From Fulvia fulva (taxonomy: Eukaryota > Ascomycota > Dothideomycetes > Mycosphaerellales > Mycosphaerellaceae), in contig NC_063020.1 of NCBI RefSeq assembly GCF_020509005.1, positions 62,001 through 126,000 on the forward strand: a stretch of 64,000 nt of DNA. Reading direction: 5' to 3'. Each line of letters starts with the position of its first letter. Positions within the stretch are counted from its first letter, which is position 1. Made by a program: the position numbers and the translations under genes. The notes below the pieces were generated by a model. It did not search any database. It saw only the letters and a program-made list of their open reading frames with translations, and had not been told where the DNA came from. Shown here piece by piece: positions 52,501 to 62,003 of the stretch.

Positions 52501-53625
52501 ATGTTGACTCCCTCCTACACTATCACGCTCCTCAGCGTTCTACAATCCGCACATGCCTTCACTCCGTCCCTCGGCTGTGGAATAGCACTAAGGCCGACCA
52601 TCAAGAAAGGCGGTACCGGCCAGAGCAACACTGTCTCCATCACATCAAGCGGCATCGCACGGCCCTTCTTGCTACACATACCCACAGCCTACAGCACAAC
52701 CGCCGCACAAGGTATCATCTTCTCCTTCTCCGGCCGAGGCAAGACTGCATCCCAGCAAGAGCAGCTGAGCGAGTTTTCACAGCCATGGTTGAATCCAGAC
52801 ATGTTGGCAGTGTATCCTAGCGGTATCGGCAACCAATGGCAGGGTGATCCGGAGGCGACGACGAACGATGTTCAATTCACCCTCGACATGATCACGTATG
52901 TCTCGAACAACTACTGCATCGACTCCGATGCCATCTACATGACCGAAAAGAGCAACGGCGGCGGCTTCTCCGCCAATATTGCAGCCTGTGATCCAGTACT
53001 GAGCACGAAGATTGCTGCTTTTGCTAGTGCAAGTGGTGCATATTGTAAGTCAACAATGCAGTGGCATCAGATGGGGTATAATACTGACACCATGACCTAA
53101 GACCAAGCCGCCAACCCGGATGGCTCCTGTCCTCCAGCCGACACAATCCCGATCCCCTGCAACCCTGGTAAGTCCCTCCCCATACCTCGCTCAGCAACCA
53201 TCCCTCTACTCATCACCACCAGGCCGCACCCCCACCCCCCTCCTCGAAACCCACGGCTCCGCCGACTCCACAATCCCCTACAACGGCGGTCCCCGCCGCA
53301 CCGAATGCCTCCCACCATCCCACGCTTCATCCAAAACTGGGCCTCCGTCGACGGCTACAACCTCTCTGCAAACGTAACCTCCGCCTTGATCTACAACGGT
53401 GCCACAATCTCCCTCAACAATGTCAAGAAGTACACCTGGGGCGACGGACTCTTGACGCATTACTGGGTTCGAAATCTAGGTCATTCTTGGCCGAGTACGG
53501 TCTCCAACCTCGATTCGTGAACGGGGATGTATTTCAACGCTACGCCGGTCATGATGGAGTTCTTTAGGAAGTATACGCTCAGCGATGCGGTGCGGGTCCG
53601 GGGTGAGGGGGTTAGTTCTGAGTGA
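52501..53625 (+). pseudogene. Feruloyl-esterase-like secreted carbohydrate esterase, broken
   Basis: Exons 52501-53044, 53102-53167 and 53223-53625, introns of 57 and 55 bp. A signal peptide (MLTPSYTITLLSVLQSAHA) is followed by an alpha/beta-hydrolase of the CE1/feruloyl esterase type: nucleophile Ser151 in 'EKSNGGGF' (usual Gly at the first position is Glu149), 'HGSADSTIPYNGG' with the acid residue, and 'GHSWPST' with the catalytic His. In exon 3 the frame breaks near 53312 (GAATGCCTCCCACC, one base short), then continues and meets TGA at 53518-53520 where the tail 'TGMYFNATPVMMEFFRKYT' still follows. One frameshift plus one nonsense codon, splice sites intact: recent loss. Confidence 0.7.
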
Positions 53626-54419
53626 TGCCCATTTAGTGGGCTTGGCTGAGGGTGTGTAGTCGGAGCAAGGCATCGGCGAAGCCCGGTCTTCATCAGCTAT
53701 CAAACAGGACTTTGCAACGACAATGCAGGACATGCTTGCTCATACAGAATACATGAAGAGATGTGTTAGCCTGCTATAGGACGATCTGCACTCCTTTTGA
53801 GAGATGTACCTCTTAGCCGGCCAAGCGTTGCCCTTAGGGATCTTTCGAAAGTGCCGAAGGTCGATATTCGAAGAACGAATCTCATGTGTACATGCCTTAA
53901 GAAGAGTGGGTGTTGGCTAAGGTTGGTAGGAGACGCTAGAACACACTGCGAGGAACGGGCTTGTTTTGTCATTCACGCAAGCACGTGACTGCGCAGCAGT
54001 AATCCGGTGTCTCATCCACTTCATTTGCAACACTCCAAGCCCAGCTTCTGGCGGCTATCAAAGGCGTGTCGTGGCAGCCAGGCGGTCGCATGCAGGGGGT
54101 TCGGTAACTTTCTTGATTGGGGAATGTAGCAGCCGCTTGTATCTTATGCGTCATCGGTGGAATAGAGTGCTTGAGTCCTATTCGGTTGCAGCCGCATTGA
54201 AATAGCGATACAGGTACATGTATCTTCGAGGGGATCGCGCGCGGGAGTCTGCCAAGCACTTAAAGCGGGGGTCTGAGTTTAGCATGGGTCTCGATGCAGG
54301 ATCGGGCCAGGCCGTATATATACACCGTCAAACGTGGAAGCATGATTTCTCTTTCAATTTACCACTTGCCTACTACACACAAATTGGCCAGACTTACCAC
54401 TCCCAATCTCATCCTACAC
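53626..54419. other. Intergenic
   Basis: No gene recognised. It ends as the leader of the kinase-like gene. Confidence 0.35.
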
Positions 54420-55238
54420 ATGGCCACGGACACGGACGCGAGCTCGCGGGGCTGGACTAACCACGTCTCGGTCTGGAAACCCGATGGCGTACGGGAGTAC
54501 CTTGCAACTTCGGGACATTTCTTTGTCGGAATACTTGAAGACGGTCGCACTGTGCTAAAATACCCGCACCGTAAGACACCGGAGACTCTGTCCTGTCTAC
54601 GCGAGGAGGCCGATCGATATGCTCGTCTCGGTCCCCACGAGAATCTAGTGATATACAAAGGATTTAATAAAGACGGGTTGCTCCTCGAGTATTGCGAACG
54701 GGGAGCCTTGAGCGATCTGATTGAAGGGCCTTTTGTCTTAACCGATCCCTACAAGTTACTTATCGAAAATCAGGTCGTCCGTTGCCTGGCTTTTTTCCAC
54801 CAACGGAATTATATTCATTGCGATATGCACGTTCGCAACATCTTCCTAACCTCCGAATTTATTGCAAAGGTCGGTGATCTTCAAGGGCAGTTATACCGAG
54901 ATGATGGAAGCATCGAAATTGAGACTATGTCTCAGGAAGATGCGAAATCGCGGCATCCAGATGCGGGCGAAGACGAATTTACTCCAAGAACGGATATCTT
55001 TGCTCTCGGGACATTACTATACCAGCTTTGGCATGGGCATCCCCCTTTCCCAGAGTTAGACATATATGCACACTACGACTTGATCGAAGCAAGATTTCGC
55101 AAAAGACAGTACCCGGTCGATCTAAGTCGGGAATCGGGCATCGACATCATTATCGGCAAGTGCTGGGAATCGGAGTACGAACGAGCGGAAGAGATTCTCA
55201 ACGACATGTACAAATTGGGTTCAAAGGAGGTGCCATGA
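54420..55238 (+). CDS. Protein-kinase-like protein (fungal type)
   Basis: 272 aa, single exon; ATG 54420 gives a start close to the domain, the frame is open to 54294. Kinase fold: Lys47 in 'RTVLKYPH', Glu62/63, hinge 'LLLEYCERGALSDLI', catalytic loop H-C-D-M-H-V-R-N with Asp135 and Asn140, and 'VGDLQG' in place of DFG (Asp153 kept). The 'HCD...RN' and 'GDLQG' forms are common in an expanded fungal family of short kinases whose activity is mostly untested. The glycine-rich loop is poor. It lies 40 bp upstream of a dynamin remnant. Confidence 0.72.
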   Translation: MATDTDASSRGWTNHVSVWKPDGVREYLATSGHFFVGILEDGRTVLKYPHRKTPETLSCLREEADRYARLGPHENLVIYKGFNKDGLLLEYCERGALSDLIEGPFVLTDPYKLLIENQVVRCLAFFHQRNYIHCDMHVRNIFLTSEFIAKVGDLQGQLYRDDGSIEIETMSQEDAKSRHPDAGEDEFTPRTDIFALGTLLYQLWHGHPPFPELDIYAHYDLIEARFRKRQYPVDLSRESGIDIIIGKCWESEYERAEEILNDMYKLGSKEVP

Positions 55239-55274
55239 ACGCTGGTCCTCTGATCGACTACTCTGTCCAAGCTC

Positions 55275-56002
55275 TATAAAGGAAAATTATGACCCTCGTT
55301 GGGATGCAGGAGATCCACGGAAGTTGCGAATGCATCTCCATCTTGAAAACGAGGAGTTCGTAAACAAGTTGGCGCGTGAAGGTCATACCCTTGCGTTTAA
55401 GCATGTGGACGACTCTACCGATAAAGAGTACGACCGGTATGCTAGGAAGAACGAGGACATCTATGCATGGATTCGGCAGCACTATCGGGAGTCCGAAGGA
55501 GCAGATCATCGAGAGCTTATTTCGGCATCAAGCAGTCCCTTGGCGACAGTTTTCAGCCGATCCTCTGGATACCATTAACTCAATTTCACGGAATACAATG
55601 CTCGTTCGTGGCTACTCGCTGACGAGACTGTCCGACAAAGGCTTGAGGACCACAAAATTGGTTCGTTCCATGCGTCAGGCCAGAGATCAGGCACTCACCC
55701 AATTGAGCCTTCTGCTAGCGGATGAGATGTCCGGCATCCTGCAAACCACCAATCACTATTTTGCAGACAACATAGCAGCAAATCGTCACGATCGAATCCT
55801 CCACCGGCTGGAGACAGTAGGCCTGCATGACTCCAACGAGTTCGCGCCCACACTCACGCTAGCTCAAGTCACGAGAGTGGCCAATTTGAGCAACGAAGAC
55901 CAAGCAATCTAGACTACAACGTCCACGATACCTTGAAGTCTTGCTACAAGGTTGCCATCAAGCGCTTCGTAGATAATGTGGTTGTATGCTGGCAGTGAGA
56001 GT
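55275..56002 (+). pseudogene. Dynamin-family GTPase remnant (stalk/GED part only)
   Basis: Segments in successive frames: 'ENYDPRWDAGDPRKLR...LAREGHTLAF' and 'RKNEDIYAWIRQHYRES' (55324-55578 frame), then 'ESLFRHQAVPWRQFSADPLDTI' and 'ILQTTNHYFADNIAANRHDRILHRLE...TRVANLSNEDQAI' (55376-55912 frame), then 'YNVHDTLKSCYKVAIKRFVDNVVV' to TGA at 56000-56002. These are the stalk and the start of the effector region of fungal dynamin-like GTPases. The N-terminal GTPase domain is absent and at least two frameshifts are present. Confidence 0.65.
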
Positions 56003-57479
56003 CCAGTCAACTCCATTTCGCCGCAGTACCGCGGCCCAGCAGCACCTAGCATTGTCGCCAGAAAAGCAGAAGACGAAGAATACTGCACTAAAAAGTCGGA
56101 GAAATCAAGAAATGCGAGCCAGAACGCACAACCCGAATCAGCACCAACGACAGATACTCTTGGCCCCATCATCGAGCCCACCAGTTGCGCACCCATCGAC
56201 ATCGACGCTCCTCCAGATGGCGGCTACGCCTGGGTCGTCTGCGGCGCCATCTCCATGATCAATGGTTTCACCTGGGGCATCGCCGCTTCCTACGGCGTCT
56301 ACATCTCAAACTACCTCGCGACCGACTACTTCCCCGGCGCCACGCCATTGGACTACGCCCTAATCGGCGGCATGGAACCCGGTGTAGCAATGGTCATATC
56401 GCCCATCTGCACGATCCTCACCCGTGAGATAGGGCGCTTCTGGGTTATGTCAGCGGGCTGTGTCATGTTTGCGGCAGGATACATTGCTCTTTCGCGAAGG
56501 AGATTTGGCAGTTATATTTGACGCAGGGAGTACTGGTTGGGCTTGGGCTTGGGTGTGTGTTCATCCCGAGTGTGCAGGTGCTGCCGCAGTGGTTCCTGAA
56601 GCGGAGATCTTTGGCCGGTGGGATTGCGTCCGCTGGTAGTGGGTTCTCTGATTTGGCATTCTCGTTGGGAACCAATGCGATGATTGAGCAGATTAGTCTG
56701 GCATGGGCTCTGAGGATCACAGGGATCCTGTGTCTTGTTGGTAACTTCGTCGGGACCTATCTTGTGAGGGACAGGAATAAGGTCGTCAAGCCACCTCAGC
56801 TAGGGTTTGCTGTGCATCTGCTGAAGAGATACGATTGCCTGCTGCTCCTTGGCTGGGCGTTCATCAACCTGTTTGGACACATGACACTGCTATTCAGCTT
56901 GTCCAACTATGCGGTCCAGGTCGCAGGGCTGACGCAGTCACAAGCCAGCGTGGTCACTGCTCTACTTAACCTCGGAACGGGCGTTGGAAGACCAGCGCTA
57001 GGTGTCATCAGCGACTACCGTGGTCGTATTCAGACTGCCGCGGTGGTGACGCTGCTCAATGCTGTCTTCATCTTTGTTTTCTGGATACCGGCCACATCGT
57101 ACGGCTTTCTGATCTTCTACGTCTTGATCGCTGGTGCCACAGTTGGGATCTACTGGATGGTGAGTGACGCTCTAAATTTGTGAACCGATGCCCAGCTGAC
57201 GGTCATTAGACAATCGGGCCTCTTTGTGCTGAAGTTGCCGGCCTGGCTGAAGTGCCTTCGTTTCTGTCGATACAGTGGTTGACAACTGTTCTGCCAACGA
57301 CTTTCGCAGAGGTCATAGCGTTGTATTTGAGGCGGCCTGCAAAAGGACGGTGGGGATATCTTTACACACAGCTCTTTGCTGCCATAGCCTTCATTGTGAG
57401 CAGTGGTTGTTTGTTCGAGCTGTGGCGTATCAAGGCCAAGAGAGGTGAGCTCACAAGAAGTGGATGGAATAAGAAATAA
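55976..57479 (+). pseudogene. MFS transporter, monocarboxylate-permease-like, with one frameshift
   Basis: Segment 1 (55976 to about 56490): hydrophilic N-terminus, then 'DAPPDGGYAWVVCGAISMINGFTWGIAASYGVY' (the DGGYGW-type signature of fungal MCT-like permeases) and three membrane segments. Near 56488-56493 (GCTCTTTCGCG) the frame shifts, and 'SFAKEIWQLYLTQGVLVGLGLGC' continues in the frame that runs to 57159; intron 57160-57209; last exon 57210-57479. In total about twelve membrane segments. The break fits loss of a 4-nt unit or gain of one base. All else is intact, so the lesion is young or an assembly error. The only ATG before the domain overlaps the dynamin remnant. Substrate unknown. 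Confidence 0.65.
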
Positions 57480-57725
57480 AGACTACCTCTGTCGTTGCGT
57501 CGATTTCTCATCGAAGTGTGAAAGTGCAAGTCGTGTTGTTGTTGCTCTGAATAAAGTGTGGGACAGAAGGAAGTCGCCGTCATCCCAGTAAAAGCACGTG
57601 CCATCACGATCTCGGATCTATCTCGGATCTCGAGCTTGAACTTTAAACTCGAAGCCCAATGCGGAAGTGCTTACTTAACGCAAACAACATTCACAGACAT
57701 TCATGTACAATCATCCACCGGCGCA

Positions 57726-59879
57726 ATGGCACGCGCGACGCAGCCGACGTTCGACATTTTCACCGGCGAAGAAGTCGCAAGCCAACAACCGTTGCGACAG
57801 TCCACACGCGAGCCACTACGAGAAACGATGAAGCAGTCCACGGTCCGACCAGACCACAACAATGAGGACTTGCGAGCACAGCTAAAGGCCGCGCAATATG
57901 AACTGGACTCGCTGAAACAAGAGCGCGAACTACACGAACTACACCACCAGCAAGAGCTACGCGACGCGCAGAACCGCGCCGATGCCGACTTCAAGCGAGC
58001 GCAAGCGGCAGAGGCAGCTGCGAATACTGCGACTAAGAAAGCAGAGGCTGTAATACGAGGGCAGCAGGACGCGCAAGACAAGGCGACAAACGAGAAGTCA
58101 GAACTCGAGAAGAAGAATAGAAAGCTGCAGGATGATAATCGATCATTACGGGACGACCTCGAGGAAGCCAAAGCAGACCTGGAGTCGCATGATCGACAGA
58201 GCAAATACGCGTATGGTGAGCTGGAACAGAGAAATACAACGCTGCAAGCATCGGTTGAGGACATTCAGCAAGATCTGAGCAGTAAAGTCGCAGCGCTGCA
58301 AACCGTACAACAGAAGTTGGTACGGAAAGAGACTGAGGTTGGCGAGCTGGAGAATGAAGTGCTGCGATTAAAGGCGCAGACTGGCGACTCTGATACGCTT
58401 GCAGTCATCAAGAAAGAGCTATCGGAGCAAGTCGCGTACATCAAGAAGCTGGAGACGCAGAATCGCGAGCATATAGCCGAGCTCAAGCAGTTCCGTAGGT
58501 CGCAGAAGAGCATTGAGGTCGTGGAAGAGGAGAAGCGCGCGCTTGAAGTCAAGGTGCGCATGATGGACGACTTACGGAAGGAGCTGAACGAGGCACAGCT
58601 ACAAAAGAGGATCCTCGAGGATGAGAAGCTAAGCTGGACCAGCTATCTCGAGACAGAAGGTGGCAGCGAAGAGGAGCTACGATATGAAACCCCAGAGCAG
58701 ATGGCGAAGGCTTTCTTGCAGGAACGCCTAGAGCACGCCGATCTTCTGCACAAGTTGGGTGAGATCGAACCAGAGTTGAAGGTGCTGCAGAGCAACATAC
58801 AGAATCTCCAAGACGAGAAGACACGACTATTATCGGAGCTCGAAACGACGCGCCAGACACAAGCGACGAGTACAGGCACCTCAGCCGGCGATGCAAAAGC
58901 AAAGGCGCGCCTCGAGCGACAGAAGAATCTCGCAATCAAGGAAGTAGAATACTTGCGCGCTCAAATGAAAACCTTCGAAGCTGAAGAAGCAGAATTCAAG
59001 CCCGAGCAAAAGGACGAACAGAACACAAAACTCATCCACGACCTCGAAACTCTCGTCGAGCAGTATCGAACAGAACTCCAAACCATCCAAGCCGAGTTCT
59101 CCAAACTCGAAAAACAACCCACAACACCCATCATCGAAACACCCCGAAAACGTGCCCGCGAAGAAGACGAAGCCTCCGACGAACGCTTCGGAGAGCTACG
59201 ACGTAAGGCCCGTACCCTCCAAGACGACCTCTCCAAATTGCAGAACCGCAATACCCTCCTGGAAGCCGAACTCAAAGCCAGCGTAGCCCAAGTCAGCTCC
59301 CTCCGCGAATCGACCAAGACTCGCACCCTCGAGCTTCGCAACAACCCCACCGCCCAAGCGGAAGCGATCAAGATGGAGACGCTTCGTGTCCTGCGGGATG
59401 AGAACTCCGCTCTCCTCTCCCAACTCGAGGGTAAACCCAACGGAACCAAAGTCGTCCCCATCTCCTCCCTCGAAAACTCCCGCCTCCAACTCGAATCAGC
59501 CCAATCCCAAATCCAAAAAATGACCAAAAAAGAAGACCGCCTCAAGAAAATCTGGACCTCTAAATCCCTCGAATTCCGCGAAGCAGTCTGCTCCATCCTC
59601 GGCTGGAAACTCGACTTCATGCCCAACGGTCGCGTCAAAGCTACGTCCATCTTATACCCAGCTTTACTCAACAACGGCGAAGATGAGGAGGAGAACAGTA
59701 TTGTGTTTGATGGCGAGAACGGGACGATGAAGGTCTCGGGTGGACCGCAGAGTGTTTTTGCGGGGGAGATTAGGCATATGATTGAGTTTTGGGTGGAGGG
59801 GAGAAAGGAGATTCCGTGCTTTTTGGCGGCGTGTACGTTGGAGTTCTACGAGAGGAGTACGAGGGCGCAGGTTATGTGA
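57726..59879 (+). CDS. MAD1: Spindle assembly checkpoint protein MAD1
   Basis: 717 aa, single exon; ATG 57726 starts 'MARATQPTFDIFTGEE', the frame is open to 57558. Mad1 recruits Mad2 to unattached kinetochores. It is almost wholly coiled coil from about 40 to 620. The C-terminal globular head follows, with the Bub1-binding Arg-Leu-Lys motif in 'KEDRLKKIW', then 'EFREAVCSILGWKLDFMPNGRVKATSIL' and 'FWVEGRKEIPCFLAACTLEFYE', which match the kinetochore-binding RWD-like head. Length agrees with fungal MAD1. Confidence 0.9.
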   Translation: MARATQPTFDIFTGEEVASQQPLRQSTREPLRETMKQSTVRPDHNNEDLRAQLKAAQYELDSLKQERELHELHHQQELRDAQNRADADFKRAQAAEAAANTATKKAEAVIRGQQDAQDKATNEKSELEKKNRKLQDDNRSLRDDLEEAKADLESHDRQSKYAYGELEQRNTTLQASVEDIQQDLSSKVAALQTVQQKLVRKETEVGELENEVLRLKAQTGDSDTLAVIKKELSEQVAYIKKLETQNREHIAELKQFRRSQKSIEVVEEEKRALEVKVRMMDDLRKELNEAQLQKRILEDEKLSWTSYLETEGGSEEELRYETPEQMAKAFLQERLEHADLLHKLGEIEPELKVLQSNIQNLQDEKTRLLSELETTRQTQATSTGTSAGDAKAKARLERQKNLAIKEVEYLRAQMKTFEAEEAEFKPEQKDEQNTKLIHDLETLVEQYRTELQTIQAEFSKLEKQPTTPIIETPRKRAREEDEASDERFGELRRKARTLQDDLSKLQNRNTLLEAELKASVAQVSSLRESTKTRTLELRNNPTAQAEAIKMETLRVLRDENSALLSQLEGKPNGTKVVPISSLENSRLQLESAQSQIQKMTKKEDRLKKIWTSKSLEFREAVCSILGWKLDFMPNGRVKATSILYPALLNNGEDEEENSIVFDGENGTMKVSGGPQSVFAGEIRHMIEFWVEGRKEIPCFLAACTLEFYERSTRAQVM

Positions 59880-60110
59880 AGAGGTGGAATTGGGTGCTGG
59901 TGCGGTGTGGTCGGATCGTGGATAGCGCTTTTCGTCTTTCACTGTTGACAATGCGAGTCCTTGCCTCTAGTCGGGGTTGAGTCTTCACCGCTGCTTGAGC
60001 ATATACTAGACTACTCGTTGCTGACTCAGCATAGATATGGAGGTATCATGATGCTGGTGACGGGGTATCTTTATATCTATCCTTCTGCGCCTGCTCGACT
60101 GCGACCTGAC

Positions 60111-61691
60111 CTACACCTCCTCATCGCTCAACTCGCTCTCACTCTCCTCCACCTTCCCCTTCCGCTTCCCCTTTGTCTGTCCAGCTTTCTTACTCCCCTT
60201 CTCAGCCTTCTTAGAATCCTTCTCCTTCTTCTTCTCAACCTGCTCCATGACCCTCTTCCGTTCCGGCTCCCCCTTCCTACTCAACTCAGCCTCCATTTTC
60301 AAAAATTCCTCCCCCTCCACATCCATCCCCACCATCCCCTCGAGCATCTTAATCTCCCTCGCCCAAATGCCCTTATCTTCTTTCTCCTTCCCTTTCTCAT
60401 CTTTCACCAGGTTCCCCTCATCGTCTCGCACTTCGATCGGGGTCTCTAACACAAGCGGTAATCCCTCAAATCGTGGATCATTGACGAGGTTGTGGAAAGC
60501 GCGGAGGCCGAGGAAGCCGGTTCCTATATTTGCGTGCAAGTCGCGGTGGGAGGAGAGGGGCGCTTTGGAGTCGTTGATGTGTAGGGCGCGAAGGTACTGA
60601 AATCCGACGATGGAGGAGAATTGATCAAAGGTGGATTTGAAGGTTTCGGGTGTTCTGAGGTCGTAGCCTGCGGCGAAGGCGTGGCAGGTGTCGATGCAGA
60701 CACCTATCCTCTCTTTGTTTTCGACGTGAGAGATTATGTCCCGTAAGTCTTCGAAGGTTGTGCCGATGGTGTTGTTGTCTGCTGCCATGTTCTCGAGGAG
60801 TGTGATTACGCTCTTTGTCTCTTGATGGGCTCGATTGATGTTCGAGGCGAGGTGCTGTATCGCCACAGCTCTATCGTTCCCGGCAGTATTGCCCGGATGG
60901 ATATTGTACAGCTTTATCCCCAATGCTTCGCATCGTTTCAAGTCATCGAGGTAGGAGTCGTAGGCTTGAGCCGTGCGGGCCTTGTCCGTATGCGCCAGAT
61001 TGACGAGATAGGACCCATGAGGCACTACATGTTGAGATTGAGTATAGGAATGATGACCGCACTTCTCGTGGAAAGAGGATGCTACGTCCTCCAGAAGGGG
61101 TGGGTTAGCCCACTTGCGTTGGGACTTGAGGAAGAGGGCAAAGGCGTTGGCGCCGATGTGGACGCTGTTGGCGATGGCATTATGGACGCCTGTATACTCG
61201 TCAGCTATGGAGTGGGTACGCGAGGTACAGACATGACTACCTCCAGCAGCACTAACATGTGCCCCGATGAAGAGCCTGTGTCCGAGTGTTCTGCTCGCCA
61301 ATGGTATCATCTCTGCGTCCCTCTCTTCCTTCGTCTTCCGTTTCTTCTTGGCTGTCTTCTCAACGACTTCCCCGTTCCCATCGACTTCCTCCTCTTGCTT
61401 GATTTCCTCCTTGACCTTGCGCTTCCGCTTGGGAAGACTCGGCGCTGCGCCTTCTACTGCTTCTTCCTCTTCTTCGACTTCCACTTTCACCTTCGTAGCA
61501 CGCGATCGTTTTGGCGTTGCGGCTGGTTGTTCTTCTGTCACTGTCGCTTCGATCGATTCCTTCTTCGTGCGTCGCTTCTTGGTGGGCGCTGCTGCATCGC
61601 CATTCACGCCGTTCGTAGCAGTGCCATTGACCTCTAACAGCTCTGCAGTTTCATCAGCGGGCTCTTGCTTCAGCTTCCTTTTCGGCGGCAT
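60111..61691 (-). CDS. APN1: AP endonuclease, endonuclease IV family
   Basis: Exons 61691-61241 and 61189-60111; the 51-bp intron (61240-61190, GTAGTC...TACAG, branch GCTGAC) keeps the frame and has no stop, so it is easily missed. 509 aa. It cuts DNA at abasic sites and trims blocked 3' ends, using three zinc ions. Ligand-bearing motifs: 'GAHVSAAGG|VHNAI', 'NIHPGNTAG', 'LLENMA', 'CIDTCHAF', 'HINDSK', 'HRDLHANIG', 'LVLETP'. Long Lys/Arg/Glu-rich tails on both sides (1-125 and the last 80) look like nuclear-localisation regions. The start MPPKRK is chosen; the frame is open to 61841. Confidence 0.9.
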   Translation of the reverse strand: MPPKRKLKQEPADETAELLEVNGTATNGVNGDAAAPTKKRRTKKESIEATVTEEQPAATPKRSRATKVKVEVEEEEEAVEGAAPSLPKRKRKVKEEIKQEEEVDGNGEVVEKTAKKKRKTKEERDAEMIPLASRTLGHRLFIGAHVSAAGGSHVCTSRTHSIADEYTGVHNAIANSVHIGANAFALFLKSQRKWANPPLLEDVASSFHEKCGHHSYTQSQHVVPHGSYLVNLAHTDKARTAQAYDSYLDDLKRCEALGIKLYNIHPGNTAGNDRAVAIQHLASNINRAHQETKSVITLLENMAADNNTIGTTFEDLRDIISHVENKERIGVCIDTCHAFAAGYDLRTPETFKSTFDQFSSIVGFQYLRALHINDSKAPLSSHRDLHANIGTGFLGLRAFHNLVNDPRFEGLPLVLETPIEVRDDEGNLVKDEKGKEKEDKGIWAREIKMLEGMVGMDVEGEEFLKMEAELSRKGEPERKRVMEQVEKKKEKDSKKAEKGSKKAGQTKGKRKGKVEESESELSDEEV

Positions 61692-62003
61692 GATCAGAAG
61701 GTCTTGTCGTGTAGGAACAACGACTTCAATGTTGCGTGTAATCGAGATCTGGGGGACGCGAGAATCATGACGCGTTTGATGCAGGCACGCGATCTCACAC
61801 TCGGGCTCTTCAGCATACATGATTGTTGATAGACATTTCAATTCTGCTTTTGCATCTCATCTCATCTATGCTACTCCCTACATATTTCCGAGTCTGTCGC
61901 GTTTGCGGCTTGACCAGCCCGCTGTAATGCTACGAACGCTCACTCAACTCAACCCCAGAACCCCAGCAACACTCAACTGCCTGGACACAATCGGCGACTC
62001 AAC
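61692..62003. other. Intergenic
   Basis: 312 bp between the 5' end of APN1 and the 3' end of SEC24. No feature seen. Confidence 0.4.
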
